Positions 20,801-29,242 of a DNA stretch of 64,000 nt are shown piece after piece. This DNA comes from Parazoarcus communis (lineage in GTDB: Bacteria > Pseudomonadota > Gammaproteobacteria > Burkholderiales > Rhodocyclaceae), in NCBI RefSeq assembly GCF_003111645.1, contig NZ_CP022187.1, positions 868,001-932,000 of the forward strand, in the 5' to 3' direction. The number at the start of each line of letters is the position of its first letter. Positions within the stretch are counted from its first letter, which is position 1. A program made the translations under genes and the position numbers. The notes beneath the pieces are model-generated. The model saw nothing but the letters and a program-made list of their open reading frames with translations, did not search any database and was not told the origin of the DNA.

Positions 20801-20870
20801 GTTTCTGACCGTCAACGATAGCGACGCGCAGTTCTTCTGCCTGCGTCGCATTAAAGAGCATTCGCTTCAT
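17865..20870 (-). CDS. rne: Ribonuclease E
   Basis: The 1,001-residue endoribonuclease that initiates mRNA decay and processes rRNA and tRNA precursors. The start [10 protein letters not shown] at 20870 has GGGAG ten bases upstream. Catalytic half: S1 domain (~35-125), RNase H/DNase I-like core with metal-binding Asp301 (SIDVNSGR) and Asp344 (VIDFID), and Zn-link Cys402/Cys405 in TCPRCNGTG. From ~530 it becomes a low-complexity scaffold: an Arg/Glu/Gly-rich RNA-binding stretch (~590-720), then an Ala/Val/Glu-rich acidic region, then a conserved-looking tail with GLVMIET. The tail should be the degradosome-binding part. It is divergent from rluC, as in E. coli. Confidence 0.96.
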   Translation of the reverse strand: MKRMLFNATQAEELRVAIVDGQKLIDLDIESANKEERKSNIYKAVITRLEPSLEAAFVDYGAERHGFLPFKEISRSYFQPGVDASKASIKEALREGQELIVQVEKDERGNKGAALTTYISLAGRYLVLMPNNPRGGGVSRRVEGDERAELREVMDQLEVPTGMSLIARTAAIGRGAEELQWDLNYLLQLWTAIEGAAQGQTGAFLIYQEGSLVIRAIRDYFQPDIGEILIDTDEIHEQAHQFMAHVMPGNVNRIKRYNDDVPLFSRFQIEHQIESAYSRQVGLPSGGAVVIDHTEALVSIDVNSGRATKGADIEETAFRTNLEAADEIARQLRLRDLGGLIVIDFIDMESQKNQREVENRLRDALRHDRARVQTGKISRFGLLELSRQRLRPALAETSYITCPRCNGTGHIRSTESSALHIVRILEEEAMKDNTGAVHLQVPVDVATFLLNEKRVDIARIEYRHKVQLIIVPNRHMETPAHEIVRLRHDQLNQEDIALASYQMVHQPTEAEIGMPAKEGDKPARQEAAVKGISPAQPAPVIAPRAEAAPVAAAAAPAKGLIARFLGWLTGEPTPASAPAPVAETTPKREARGRGERGGERRGGRNGRRDGQRGERTEGEGSNARNGARAEKAESTEREKPQRQAQERQERGERTERGERSEEGGRSRGRGRQRQPRQDDNAKAAEASAEQMADNAAIVAAGVAEAVVTTAPAGEEGVPEKRRRRSRGRRDRRTGENQETVDQQATADSDSAASDSSTAAVAAVAATAATMSDAGAEGAAAELPVAVSETASPVEVQINAEPAPMPVRAVATETAPAAASAEVETPAIVTAAAEPVVEVASPVEAQETAVEPARTEIEAPAAVEASVEDAAAAVETASPEVPEAVEAIVAEVAPAAVEPEAASAVVEAEAVVTATEVEPPADDAEEAAPVAASASAQAPAALGPIDLAGVLEDAGLVMIETSQDKKVSFGNGAPEAPQQLGRKPRAPVVIVEEPLQQVETQK

Positions 20871-21284
20871 TTTGGATCGTTCTCCCGCGCAATGCACACG
20901 GGCAGGACGAACGGCGCGCACCATCGCGCTTTCCGGGGTCAGGAGCAGTTGGGTAGGGCTACTTTCATCCGGTGGTCAATATTGGCTGTGATGGGTCGGC
21001 TGGTCGATACTCTCTTGAATCTGTCTGCCAGTGTCCTTGGATCAGCAGACAAATGCATTTGATCCTGCGTATGTGTTGCGCGTCTAAATCCAACCGCAAG
21101 GCTGGATGGGTGTGTCGAAGTTTGTCGATTGCGTTACCATCGGCGCCTTTTTGGGCTTCGTGTGGCACGCTTCGGTTTTCCGGGAGCGCTTGTGCGGGCT
21201 CATCGTCGTTCATCCTCAACCGCCTCGTGGCGCGAGGGGATGCCGACCGCAACCGGAATCAACCGCAGGGAAGTATATTTCAGG
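20871..21284. promoter_or_regulatory. rne-rluC divergent intergenic region / rne leader
   Basis: 414 bp between two divergent genes. In E. coli the rne leader is long and mediates autoregulation by RNase E, and the spacing here would permit the same. I cannot identify the enterobacterial leader hairpins by eye. A weak rightward -10-like TACCAT lies at 21135-21140; no convincing consensus promoter is seen on either strand. Open frames here lack ribosome-binding sites. Confidence 0.45.
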
Positions 21285-22244
21285 ATGACGACTCAAGGCA
21301 AAGCGATTGCGGTTCGGCACGAAAGGATTGATGAGGCTGCCGCTGGCCAGCGCATCGATAACTACCTGTTGCGTATCGCAAAGGGCGTGCCGAAAAGCCA
21401 TGTTTACCGCATTTTGCGCAGCGGAGAGGTGCGGGTGAATGGTGGGCGGGTGCAGCAGACCTACCGCCTGGTGGAGGGTGACGAAGTGCGCATCCCGCCG
21501 ATGCGAATCTCCGAATCTGCGCGCTCCGTTCCGCCTCCCGCTGGCAAGGCGCTGCCGGTTGTGTATGAAGACGATGCGCTTCTTGTCATCGACAAGCCTT
21601 CAGGCAAGGCAGTTCATGGCGGCAGTGGCATCAGCCATGGCGTGATCGAGCAATTGCGCGTGCAGCGCCCGGAGCTGAAGATGCTTGAGCTTGCGCACCG
21701 CCTCGACCGCGAAACATCAGGACTGCTGATCGTCGCCAAGAAGCGCTCGGCGCTGACTGCGCTGCATGACATGATGCGCGAAGGCGCAATGGAAAAGCGC
21801 TATCTGACCCTGGTGCCCGGACGCTGGATCAACCCGGTACAGCACGTCAAGGCGCCGCTCTACAAATTCCTGACTCCGGAAGGAGAGCGGCGGGTCCGGG
21901 TCAGCCCCGATGGCAAGCCGTCGCACAGCATCGTCCGCCTGGTGCGGCGATGGAAGCGTTTCAGTCTGCTTGAGGTCGAACTCAAGACGGGCAGGACGCA
22001 TCAGATCCGCGTACATCTTGCGCATCTCGGCTTTCAGTTGTGCGGGGATGACAAGTACGGAGATTTCGCGCTGAACAAGGCGCTTGAAGGCGAGGGCTTG
22101 AAGCGGATGTTCCTGCATGCTGCGAAGCTGAGCTTCATTCATCCGCTTACGGGTGAGCAACTTGTGCTCGAGGCGTCGCTGCCGCCGGAATTGCAGCAAT
22201 TCATTGATCGACTGGATGCACTGGAGCCCGAAAAGAATGGCTGA
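21285..22244 (+). CDS. rluC: 23S rRNA pseudouridine synthase RluC
   Basis: 319 residues from the ATG at 21285. An S4 RNA-binding domain (~residues 15-75, QRIDNYLLRIAKGVPKSHVYRIL) is followed by the RluA-type pseudouridine synthase domain with catalytic Asp in HRLDRETSGLL. RluC modifies uridines 955, 2504 and 2580 of 23S rRNA in E. coli. The frame is open further upstream to 21129, but that extension is Arg-rich, lacks homology and would push into the divergent promoter region. It overlaps the next gene by eight bases. Confidence 0.92.
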   Translation: MTTQGKAIAVRHERIDEAAAGQRIDNYLLRIAKGVPKSHVYRILRSGEVRVNGGRVQQTYRLVEGDEVRIPPMRISESARSVPPPAGKALPVVYEDDALLVIDKPSGKAVHGGSGISHGVIEQLRVQRPELKMLELAHRLDRETSGLLIVAKKRSALTALHDMMREGAMEKRYLTLVPGRWINPVQHVKAPLYKFLTPEGERRVRVSPDGKPSHSIVRLVRRWKRFSLLEVELKTGRTHQIRVHLAHLGFQLCGDDKYGDFALNKALEGEGLKRMFLHAAKLSFIHPLTGEQLVLEASLPPELQQFIDRLDALEPEKNG

Positions 22245-22893
22245 ACGCTTTGATCTTGTAGTGTTTGACTGGGATGGCACCGTCCTGGACTCCGCGTCGG
22301 CGATTGTGCAATCGATCGTGGCTGCCTGCAGGGATCTTGGCTTGCCCGAGCCCACCGAAGAGCGTGCGCGCTACGTCATTGGTCTCGGCCTTGGCGATGC
22401 GCTGCGACATGCGGTGCCCGAACTGGCTGAAGAGCAGTATCCGCGGATGGTTGAACGTTATCGTCACCACTACCTGACTGCCGACCAGGAGCTGACGCTG
22501 TTTCCGGGGGTGGCTGGCACGATCGAGTGGCTGGTAGGGCAGGGGCGCTATCTCGCGGTTGCGACCGGCAAGAGTCGCAACGGACTGAATCGCGCACTGG
22601 CTCATTCTGGCCTCGGGAAGTTCTTTCACAGCACGCGTTGTGCTGACGAATGCTTCTCGAAGCCTCATCCTGCGATGCTCGAGCAGTTGATGGAAGAGCT
22701 GGGCGTCGGTCCCGAGCGCACGCTGATGATCGGTGACACGACGCACGACCTGCAAATGGCGAAGAATGCCGGCGTGGCGGGGCTCGCCGTCAGCTTCGGT
22801 GCGCATCCTGTCGAGGCTTTGCGCGCCGAATCACCGCTTGCCTGTGTCGATACGCCGCGCGAGCTCGATGCATGGTTACGGAAAAACATCTGA
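22237..22893 (+). CDS. HAD-IA hydrolase (phosphoglycolate phosphatase-like)
   Basis: A 218-residue HAD subfamily IA phosphatase. Motif I FDWDGTVLDS supplies the nucleophile and acid Asp; motif II Thr is in VATGKS, motif III Lys in SKPHPAML, and motif IV is GDTTHD. The cap domain is helical and small. Gph-type enzymes clear 2-phosphoglycolate, but the substrate is not certain. It starts inside the rluC stop region and overlaps the next gene, so rluC, this gene and the Rieske gene form one operon. Confidence 0.87.
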   Translation: MAERFDLVVFDWDGTVLDSASAIVQSIVAACRDLGLPEPTEERARYVIGLGLGDALRHAVPELAEEQYPRMVERYRHHYLTADQELTLFPGVAGTIEWLVGQGRYLAVATGKSRNGLNRALAHSGLGKFFHSTRCADECFSKPHPAMLEQLMEELGVGPERTLMIGDTTHDLQMAKNAGVAGLAVSFGAHPVEALRAESPLACVDTPRELDAWLRKNI

Positions 22894-23240
22894 TCTGCAG
22901 CGCAGACGCGCTGGTCGACGGCGGCGACGGGGTTCGCTTCGCGGTGCCGGGGCCGGGATATCTGGCCGGCCCTGCCTTCGTTGTTCGGTATGGCGGTAAT
23001 GTGTATGCCTACCTCAACCGCTGTGCCCATGTCCCGGTTCAGCTCGACTGGATGGAAGGCAAGTTTTTCGACCTGACGCATCATCTGCTGGTGTGCGCCG
23101 TGCATGGCGCGCACTACGATCCACGCGACGGGCGATGCGTGATGGGCCCTTGCAAGGGCGCTTCGCTGCATGCACTCAGGGTTGTCGAGGAGGATGGTCT
23201 GATCTACTTCCTCACGGACGCCGGATCAACGCAAACCTGA
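22872..23240 (+). CDS. Rieske [2Fe-2S] ferredoxin-like protein
   Basis: 122 residues, a stand-alone Rieske domain. Cluster ligands are Cys51 and His53 (RCAH) and Cys75 and His78 (CAVH), with the HGAHYDPRDGRC loop following as in small soluble Rieske proteins. Two further Cys (89, 94) lie just past it. No signal peptide is present, so it is cytoplasmic. It overlaps the HAD gene by 22 bases. Its electron-transfer partner is not evident from the neighbourhood. Confidence 0.9.
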   Translation: MVTEKHLICSADALVDGGDGVRFAVPGPGYLAGPAFVVRYGGNVYAYLNRCAHVPVQLDWMEGKFFDLTHHLLVCAVHGAHYDPRDGRCVMGPCKGASLHALRVVEEDGLIYFLTDAGSTQT

Positions 23241-23261
23241 GCCGGGGCTGGGCTCGCGCCC

Positions 23262-23990
23262 TCAGGCTGCGCCTGCAAGCAGCAGGAACAGCGCCGGGCG
23301 CTTGGCGATGTATGGGCGCTCCGCCTTGCGCCACGCACCGATGGAGCGCGTTACCAGATACTCGTTCGCGGTGCTCAGGTCGCACGCAATGCAGAGTCGC
23401 GTTTCGCCACCGCACACCTTGAGCAGGGCATCGAGCATGCGGTCGTTGCGATAGGGCGTCTCAATGAAGATCTGCGTGCGCCCCAGTCTTCGCGACTCCT
23501 CTTCGAGCGCACGAAGATGTACGTCGCGTTCGTTTTCCTGGACGGGCAGGTAGCCATGAAAGGCGAAGCTCTGACCGTTGAGGCCTGAACCCATCAGCCC
23601 AAGCAGAATGGAGGAGGGGCCAACCATCGGTGCAACCCGGATTCCGAGTGCGTGCGCGCGCGCAACCAGTCTGGCGCCCGGGTCGGCTACGGCGGGGCAG
23701 CCGGCATCGGACATCAGTCCGACATCGCGACCTTCGAGTGCGGGCCTGAGCAATGCGTCGAGCGCTGCGTTGTCGGCCTTCTCCGGCAGTTCCTTGATGT
23801 CCGTGTCGCGCAGGATGCCGGGAAAGTCGAGCTGCTTCAGATGGGCGCGGGCAGCGCGCGCGTTTTCGACGACGAAGTGCTGCAGTCGGGCGGCGCACTG
23901 CTGCACGTCTGCCGGGAGAAACGATGGCCAGGCGGCATCGCCCAGGCTGACGGGAACAAGAAAAAGGGTTCCGCGAGCAGGTGTGTTCAT
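23262..23990 (-). CDS. Tetrapyrrole-methylase-fold SAM methyltransferase (RsmI-like)
   Basis: A 242-residue protein of the class III SAM methyltransferase fold shared by RsmI (16S rRNA C1402 2'-O-methylation) and corrin methylases. Family motifs include LFLVPVSLGD at the N-terminus, GLMSDAGCPAVADPG in the middle (the RsmI-type loop) and VGPSSILLGLMGSGL. It is shorter than RsmI and lacks its C-terminal extension, so it is probably a paralogue with an unknown target. It begins within the maf stop region (4-bp overlap). Confidence 0.8.
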   Translation of the reverse strand: MNTPARGTLFLVPVSLGDAAWPSFLPADVQQCAARLQHFVVENARAARAHLKQLDFPGILRDTDIKELPEKADNAALDALLRPALEGRDVGLMSDAGCPAVADPGARLVARAHALGIRVAPMVGPSSILLGLMGSGLNGQSFAFHGYLPVQENERDVHLRALEEESRRLGRTQIFIETPYRNDRMLDALLKVCGGETRLCIACDLSTANEYLVTRSIGAWRKAERPYIAKRPALFLLLAGAA

Positions 23991-24562
23991 GGCAGCAGCA
24001 CACCTTCGGCGCGCAGCATGCGCGACAGTGCGATCAGCGGAAGTCCGATCAGTGCAGTCGGATCGTCACCCGCAAGGGCGTCGAGCAAGGTGATGCCAAG
24101 ACCTTCGGATTTCGCGCTGCCGGCGCAATCGAGCGGCATTTCGGCGTCGATGTAGCGACGGATCTCGTCATCGCTCAGAGTGCGAAAGCGGACCCGGGTG
24201 ACCACGCCTTCGCATTGCACCCGCTTGGTGTCGGCGTTGATGAGGGCGACGGCGGTGTGAAAGATGACCTCGTGACCGCTCATGCGCGTGAGCTGGGCGA
24301 TTGCACGCTCGACCGTGCCTGGCTTGCCGAAGATCTCGGTGCCCATGTAGGCAACCTGGTCGCTGCCAATCACGAGCGCGTGCTCCAGTGTTTCGGCAAT
24401 CGCGCGTGCCTTGTCGATCGCAAGGCGTTCGGCGAGTGCTGCAGGGAGCTCGCCCGGGTGCGCTGTTTCGTCGGTTTCGGGGCGTGCCGTTTCGAACGGG
24501 AGCTGAAAACGCTCGAGGAGTTGCTTGCGATAAGGGGAGGTCGATGCGAGGACGATCTTCAT
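23987..24562 (-). CDS. Maf-like nucleotide pyrophosphatase (YceF type)
   Basis: A 191-residue Maf/Ham1-fold protein, a house-cleaning pyrophosphatase of modified nucleotides. It opens with MKIVLASTSPYRKQLLE, carries DETAHPGE, the SDQVA motif with the catalytic Asp, and KPGTVERA. Its closest functional type is YceF, which hydrolyses 7-methyl-GTP, and in many proteobacteria maf lies next to yceD-rpmF as here. It is divergent from yceD, with 85 bp between starts. It overlaps the methylase gene by 4 bp. Confidence 0.9.
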   Translation of the reverse strand: MKIVLASTSPYRKQLLERFQLPFETARPETDETAHPGELPAALAERLAIDKARAIAETLEHALVIGSDQVAYMGTEIFGKPGTVERAIAQLTRMSGHEVIFHTAVALINADTKRVQCEGVVTRVRFRTLSDDEIRRYIDAEMPLDCAGSAKSEGLGITLLDALAGDDPTALIGLPLIALSRMLRAEGVLLP

Positions 24563-24608
24563 GAATTCTTGATTGTGCGATGTTTTCGCCGCAAAGCGTG
24601 GATGGGCT

Positions 24609-24638
24609 TTGACAGCAAGCGGGAAAAAATAATATCAT
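24609..24638 (+). promoter_or_regulatory. Promoter of yceD-rpmF, predicting a leaderless transcript
   Basis: TTGACA (24609-24614) is followed either by TAATAT (24630-24635, 15-base spacer) or by TATCAT (24633-24638, 18-base spacer). Either choice places the transcription start only about 2-6 bases before the yceD ATG at 24648. There is no Shine-Dalgarno sequence in GCGGCTT. Confidence 0.65.
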
Positions 24639-24647
24639 GCGCGGCTT

Positions 24648-25154
24648 ATGTCCAACCAAGACGCAAAACTCGGGCACATCCCGGATGTATTCAAGTTCGC
24701 GTACGAACAGCGCAGGCTGTCCGGCGAGGTGAAGGTTGCCGCTTTCGAGCGGCTCGCTGACCTGCTGACGGATCAGTCCGGCGTGATTCGCTACAAGCTT
24801 GAAGGTGACGTGGATGCGATGCGCAAGCCCCGGCTTACGCTGACGATCGACGGCAGTCTGATGTTGCGCTGTCAGCGATGTCTCGGTGGGCTTGGTTGGG
24901 ATCTGTCGGTACGCAATGCGTTGCAACCGGTTCGCTCGGGTCAGGAAATTCCCGAGGAAGAACTGGAAGACGATGAGGTGGATGCAATCGAGATCGATGG
25001 TGATCTTGATGTGCTCTCGCTTCTCGAGGACGAGATTCTTCTCGCCCTGCCGCTTGCGCCCCGGCATGATGAATGTGGAACGCTTCGCCCTGAGGGCGGG
25101 GCAGTAAAGGAATCGCCTTTTTCGGTACTGTCAGGCCTGCGGGCTAAAAACTAG
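24648..25154 (+). CDS. YceD/DUF177 family protein
   Basis: 168 residues of the YceD (DUF177) family, linked to 23S rRNA accumulation and conserved upstream of rpmF. The zinc-type motif CQRC (Cys75, Cys78) and an acidic segment (EEELEDDEVDAIEIDGDLD, ~105-123) are visible, as is the C-terminal PFSVLSGL block typical of the family. It lies 37 bp upstream of rpmF. The start lacks a ribosome-binding site and sits almost at the predicted transcription start. Confidence 0.9.
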   Translation: MSNQDAKLGHIPDVFKFAYEQRRLSGEVKVAAFERLADLLTDQSGVIRYKLEGDVDAMRKPRLTLTIDGSLMLRCQRCLGGLGWDLSVRNALQPVRSGQEIPEEELEDDEVDAIEIDGDLDVLSLLEDEILLALPLAPRHDECGTLRPEGGAVKESPFSVLSGLRAKN

Positions 25155-25191
25155 TTCGGATCAGGTAACGTTTTTGTATTAGGAGTTTTTC

Positions 25192-25371
25192 ATGGCTGTC
25201 CAGCAGAACAAGAAGTCCCCGTCCAAGCGTGGCATGCATCGTGCGCACGATTTTCTGACCGCGCCGGCTCTGGCTGTTGAAGCCACGACGGGTGAGGTTC
25301 ATCTGCGTCACCACATCAGCCCGAACGGTTTCTACCGCGGCAAGAAGGTTGCCAAGGCCAAGGGCGAATAA
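25192..25371 (+). CDS. rpmF: 50S ribosomal protein L32
   Basis: 59 residues starting [20 protein letters not shown], the classic bL32 N-terminus, and ending [14 protein letters not shown] lies six bases before the ATG. This is the form without the four zinc-binding Cys; the C-terminal half has [11 protein letters not shown]. It is cotranscribed with yceD and followed by a strong hairpin with six T residues. Confidence 0.97.
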   Translation: MAVQQNKKSPSKRGMHRAHDFLTAPALAVEATTGEVHLRHHISPNGFYRGKKVAKAKGE

Positions 25372-25392
25372 GTCCGCGTCCTGAAATACAGG

Positions 25393-25431
25393 AGGCGGCG
25401 CAGGGCGCATTGCGCCTGCGCCGCCTTTTTT
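25393..25431 (+). terminator. Intrinsic terminator or attenuator between rpmF and plsX
   Basis: AGGCGGCGCAGG-type arms with GCCTGCGCCGCC form a GC-rich stem of about 12-14 pairs followed by TTTTTT (25426-25431). It lies 22 bases after rpmF. It should reduce read-through into plsX, which lies 32 bp further on. Confidence 0.85.
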
Positions 25432-25462
25432 ATCCTCATATCCTGAATCACGCGAGAAGCCG

Positions 25463-26479
25463 ATGGGTGTCACCGTTGCAATCGACTGCATGGGTGGCGA
25501 TCACGGCCCGGTCGTGACCGTGCCTGCTGCGCTGTCATTTCTGCGCAGCCATCCTGCCGTTAACGCGATCCTGGTCGGGCGCGAAGATGTGCTGGCGCCG
25601 CTGCTTGGCGACGCGCTGGCCGGCCTCGGTTCCCGGGTCCGTGTTCACCATGCGTCCGAAGTTGTCGGAATGGATGAGCCGCCTGCAATTGCCATGCGCA
25701 ATAAAAAGGACTCGTCCATGCGCGTTGCTGTTGATCTGGTGAAAGCCGGTGAGGCAGCCGCAGCGATTTCGGCAGGCAATACGGGTGCGCTGATGGCGAT
25801 TTCCCGTTTCGTGCTGAAAACCCTCCCCGGTATTGACCGCCCGGCGATCTGCTCCATCCTGCCAGCCGTGAAAGGGCACACCTACGTGCTCGACCTCGGC
25901 GCGAACGTGGACTGCACAGCCGAGCACCTCCTCCAGTTCGGCATCATGGGCTCGATGCTGGTGGCTGCGGTCGACCACATTGAGCGTCCGCGAGTGGGTT
26001 TGCTCAACATCGGCGAAGAGGCGATCAAGGGTAACGAAATCGTCAAGCAGGCTGGCGAACTCCTGCGCGGCAGCGGACTGAACTTCTGCGGCAACGTCGA
26101 AGGGAACGACATCTACATGGGCTCGGCGGACGTCGTGGTCTGTGATGGCTTTGTCGGCAACGTCGCGCTCAAGACCTCCGAAGGACTGGCCCAGATGCTG
26201 TCCACCTTTCTGCGTGAGGCCTTCGGTCGCAATATTTTCACCAAACTGATGGCGCTTGTTGCACTGCCGGTGCTCAAGCAGTTCAAGCACCGGGTCGATC
26301 ACAGGCGCTACAACGGAGCCGTGCTGCTTGGTTTGCGTGGGGTCGTCGTGAAGAGTCACGGCTCCGCCGATGGTTTTGCCTTTGAGCAGGCCATCGCACG
26401 GGCGGCAGATGCGGCGGGGAATCAGCTGATCGAACGGATCAGCAGCAAAATGGCGAGCATGAGCGAGGCTGCAGCATGA
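25463..26479 (+). CDS. plsX: Phosphate acyltransferase PlsX
   Basis: 338 residues. PlsX converts acyl-ACP and phosphate to acyl-phosphate, the acyl donor for PlsY in phospholipid synthesis. The N-terminus [14 protein letters not shown] is diagnostic, and [19 protein letters not shown] and [11 protein letters not shown] are further family blocks. It is a peripheral membrane protein. The gene overlaps fabH by 4 bp and heads the fatty-acid cluster. Confidence 0.96.
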   Translation: MGVTVAIDCMGGDHGPVVTVPAALSFLRSHPAVNAILVGREDVLAPLLGDALAGLGSRVRVHHASEVVGMDEPPAIAMRNKKDSSMRVAVDLVKAGEAAAAISAGNTGALMAISRFVLKTLPGIDRPAICSILPAVKGHTYVLDLGANVDCTAEHLLQFGIMGSMLVAAVDHIERPRVGLLNIGEEAIKGNEIVKQAGELLRGSGLNFCGNVEGNDIYMGSADVVVCDGFVGNVALKTSEGLAQMLSTFLREAFGRNIFTKLMALVALPVLKQFKHRVDHRRYNGAVLLGLRGVVVKSHGSADGFAFEQAIARAADAAGNQLIERISSKMASMSEAAA

Positions 26480-27441
26480 TCTATGCAAGGATTGCGGGCA
26501 CCGGAAGCTATCTTCCCGGCGAACCGGTCAGCAACGACGATCTCGTACGACGCGGAATTGATACGTCGGACGAGTGGGTGATGACGCGAACCGGCATCCG
26601 TTCGCGACATCTTGCTACTGCCGAGGTCGGCTCCAGCGATCTCGCACTGATTGCATCCGAACGTGCGATCGAAGCAGCGGGCTGCGAGCCTGACGAGATT
26701 GATCTCGTCATCGTTGCGACCTCGACGCCCGACTACATTTTTCCAAGCACTGCAGCACTGCTGCAATCGAAGCTCGGTATCCGCAACGGCGGCCCGGCGT
26801 TCGACGTGCAGGCCGTATGCAGCGGTTTCGTGTATGCACTGACGGTGGCAGAGAAGTTCATTCGCTCCGGAAGTCACAAGCGTGCGCTGGTTGTCGGCGC
26901 CGAGGTCTTCTCCCGCATCCTGGACTGGTCCGATCGAGGCACCTGCGTGCTGTTCGGAGATGGCGCGGGCGCGGTCGTGCTCGAAGCATCCGAGCAGCCC
27001 GGCATTGTGGCCTCTGCGCTTCACGCCGATGGCAGCCATCACCCGATTCTCTGTGTACCCGGTGGCATTGCCTCTGGACAGGTGATTGGCGACCCCTTCC
27101 TGCGCATGGATGGCCAGGCCGTGTTCAAGTTTGCAGTCAAGGTGCTCGGCGATGTCGCACACGAAGTGCTCGACATGGCTGGCGCCGAGGTTGCAAGCGT
27201 TGACTGGCTGATTCCTCATCAGGCAAATATCCGGATTATCCAATCGACCGCCAAGCGTCTCGGCATTTCGATGGACAAGGTGATCACGACGGTCGAGCGG
27301 CACGGAAACACCTCTGCCGCGTCGATTCCGCTCGCGCTCGACCTTGCCGTGCGCGACGGACGCATCCAGCGCGGGCATCGGGTTGTCATCGAAGGCGTGG
27401 GCGGCGGCTTCACCTGGGGCGCAGCCCTGATCGATTTCTGA
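26476..27441 (+). CDS. fabH: 3-oxoacyl-ACP synthase III (KAS III)
   Basis: 321 residues. FabH condenses acetyl-CoA with malonyl-ACP to start type II fatty acid synthesis. The active-site Cys115 is in VQAVCSGF, the His in [10 protein letters not shown] and the Asn in RHGNTSAAS, forming a complete Cys-His-Asn triad; the C-terminal GGGFTWGA block is present. It overlaps plsX by 4 bp and precedes fabD by 28 bp. Confidence 0.96.
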   Translation: MIYARIAGTGSYLPGEPVSNDDLVRRGIDTSDEWVMTRTGIRSRHLATAEVGSSDLALIASERAIEAAGCEPDEIDLVIVATSTPDYIFPSTAALLQSKLGIRNGGPAFDVQAVCSGFVYALTVAEKFIRSGSHKRALVVGAEVFSRILDWSDRGTCVLFGDGAGAVVLEASEQPGIVASALHADGSHHPILCVPGGIASGQVIGDPFLRMDGQAVFKFAVKVLGDVAHEVLDMAGAEVASVDWLIPHQANIRIIQSTAKRLGISMDKVITTVERHGNTSAASIPLALDLAVRDGRIQRGHRVVIEGVGGGFTWGAALIDF

Positions 27442-27469
27442 GTCCTTCCTTCATTCAAACGGAGAGATG

Positions 27470-28405
27470 ATGGCATTTGCACTGGTTTTCCCCGGCCAGG
27501 GGTCGCAGGCGGTTGGCATGATGACCGCGTACGGCGAGTCTGCAATCATTCGTGAAACGTTCGCCGAGGCCTCGGAGGCACTTGGCGAGGATCTGTGGCA
27601 GATGGTGTGCGAAGGTCCGGCCGAGCGTCTGTCGCTCACGGTTAACACTCAGCCGCTGATGCTGACTGCCGGTGTTGCTGCATATCGCGCCTGGCTGGAT
27701 GCGGGCGGTCCGAAGCCAGCCCTGGTTGCCGGGCACAGCCTGGGTGAATATTCGGCGCTGGTCGCCGCCGGGGCGCTCGCGTTTGGCGATGCCGTTCCGC
27801 TGGTGCGCTTCCGTGCGCAGGCAATGCAGGAAGCCGTTCCCGCCGGTGAAGGTGCAATGGCTGCCTTGCTTGGCCTTGAGGTCGATGCCGTGCGCGAAGC
27901 CTGTCAGGAAGCCGCGCAGGGTGAGGTGGTCGAGGCCGCCAATCTGAATGCGCCGGGCCAGATCGTGATTGCCGGAGCAAAGGCCGCGGTAGAACGCGCG
28001 ATTGAAGCAGCCAAGGCGCGCGGTGCAAAACGTGCCATGCTGCTGCCGGTGTCGGCACCCTTTCACTGCGCCCTGATGGGACCTGCAGCGGAACGCCTGG
28101 CCGAGCGCCTGATGACGGTCAATGTCATGACGCCGTCAATCGAAGTGCTCAATAATGTGGATGTTGCCGTGTGTGCCGATCCGGCGCAGATCCGTGATGC
28201 ACTCGTCCGGCAGGCTTTTTCGCCTGTGCGCTGGATCGAAACCATCCAGTCGATGGCAGGCCGTGGTATGACGCACATCATCGAGTGCGGACCCGGTAAA
28301 GTGCTGGCAGGCATGACCAAGCGTATTGCCAAGGAGGTCGAGGGCGGCTCGGTTCATGATGCAGCCAGTCTCGAGCAGATGATTGCCACAGTGAGGTCAG
28401 CATGA
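27470..28405 (+). CDS. fabD: Malonyl-CoA:ACP transacylase
   Basis: 311 residues. FabD transfers malonyl from CoA to ACP. The nucleophile is Ser90 in GHSLGE; the His is in PFHCALM and the malonyl-binding Arg in VRFRAQAM. Two adjacent ATGs occur (27467 and 27470). The second leaves five bases after GGAG (27461-27464) and yields the usual MAFALVFPGQGSQ start, so I prefer it. It overlaps fabG by 4 bp. Confidence 0.96.
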   Translation: MAFALVFPGQGSQAVGMMTAYGESAIIRETFAEASEALGEDLWQMVCEGPAERLSLTVNTQPLMLTAGVAAYRAWLDAGGPKPALVAGHSLGEYSALVAAGALAFGDAVPLVRFRAQAMQEAVPAGEGAMAALLGLEVDAVREACQEAAQGEVVEAANLNAPGQIVIAGAKAAVERAIEAAKARGAKRAMLLPVSAPFHCALMGPAAERLAERLMTVNVMTPSIEVLNNVDVAVCADPAQIRDALVRQAFSPVRWIETIQSMAGRGMTHIIECGPGKVLAGMTKRIAKEVEGGSVHDAASLEQMIATVRSA

Positions 28406-29151
28406 GTTTTTCGCTTGAAGGTCAGGTCGCACTGGTGACCGGCGCATCGCGCGGCATCGGACGTGCGGTTGCGATGGAACTGGGTCGCCTCGGTGCGACC
28501 GTGGTTGGTACGGCAACGTCGGAAAACGGTGCTGCCGAGATCGAGGCTGCAATCGCCGAAGCTGGATTCAAGGGTGCGGGACTGGTGCTAAACGTCACCG
28601 ACGCTGCAGCCTGCGAGGCTGTCGTCGGCGATATCGAGAAGCGCTTCGGTGCCGTTGGCATTCTGGTGAACAACGCCGGCATTACCCGCGACAACCTCGC
28701 AATGCGCATGAAGGACGAGGAGTGGGATGGCGTCATCGACACCAACCTCAAAGCCGTGTTTCGCATGTCGCGACTGGTCATGCGCGGCATGATGAAGGCC
28801 CGCACCGGCCGCATCATCAATATTACGTCGGTGGTTGCCAGTGCCGGCAACCCGGGCCAGGCAAACTACGCAGCAGCCAAGGCCGGTGTCGCCGGCATGA
28901 GCCGTGCGCTGGCGCGCGAGCTGGGCAGCCGGAATATCACGGTCAACTGCGTGGCACCCGGATTCATCGATACGGACATGACGCGCGCCATGCCCGATGC
29001 GGCGCGCGATGCGCTCCTCGGCAACATCGCGCTGGGCCGTCTTGGACGCCCCGAAGAGATCGCCGGAGCGGTGGTTTTCCTCGCTTCGCCGGCCGCGGCC
29101 TACGTGACCGGCACCACCTTGCATGTGAATGGTGGAATGTACATGTCGTGA
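28402..29151 (+). CDS. fabG: 3-oxoacyl-ACP reductase FabG
   Basis: A 249-residue short-chain dehydrogenase. The NADPH-binding motif is TGASRGIG (12-19), followed by the NNAG motif, and the catalytic Ser, Tyr and Lys lie in ITSVVASAG and NYAAAKAG. FabG reduces 3-oxoacyl-ACP to 3-hydroxyacyl-ACP in each elongation round. Its stop codon lies in the first arm of the terminator hairpin at 29150-29183. Confidence 0.96.
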   Translation: MSFSLEGQVALVTGASRGIGRAVAMELGRLGATVVGTATSENGAAEIEAAIAEAGFKGAGLVLNVTDAAACEAVVGDIEKRFGAVGILVNNAGITRDNLAMRMKDEEWDGVIDTNLKAVFRMSRLVMRGMMKARTGRIINITSVVASAGNPGQANYAAAKAGVAGMSRALARELGSRNITVNCVAPGFIDTDMTRAMPDAARDALLGNIALGRLGRPEEIAGAVVFLASPAAAYVTGTTLHVNGGMYMS

Positions 29152-29183
29152 ACGCTTGTCGCGATAGCGGAAGCGTTCCTTTT
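29150..29183 (+). terminator. fabG terminator overlapping the acpP promoter
   Basis: GAACGCTT (29150-29157) and AAGCGTTC (29171-29178) form a perfect 8-bp stem; the loop can add CGC/GCG pairs. CTTTTT follows. The -10-like TAGAAT begins four bases later, so the second arm occupies the spacer and -35 region of the acpP promoter. Confidence 0.7.
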
Positions 29184-29186
29184 TGG

Positions 29187-29192
29187 TAGAAT
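29187..29192 (+). promoter_or_regulatory. Probable -10 element of acpP
   Basis: TAGAAT lies 51 bp upstream of the preferred acpP start. The matching -35 position (ATAGCG) is poor, so the promoter may need an activator or rely on other contacts. A separate promoter here would explain how acpP can be made in excess over fabG. Confidence 0.5.
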
Positions 29193-29242
29193 ACACAGGT
29201 TTTTTTCTAACACACCTGCACTTTCAGGGAAGGAGTATGTTC

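Noticed and set aside
17835-21062. A 1,075-codon open frame on the plus strand across rne
   Set aside because: It is the shadow of RNase E on the other strand: GC-rich codon bias removes stops in the complementary frame. Its composition (Arg/Cys/Asp/Gly blocks, then Thr/Ala) matches the complement of rne's low-complexity tail, and it has no recognisable domain.
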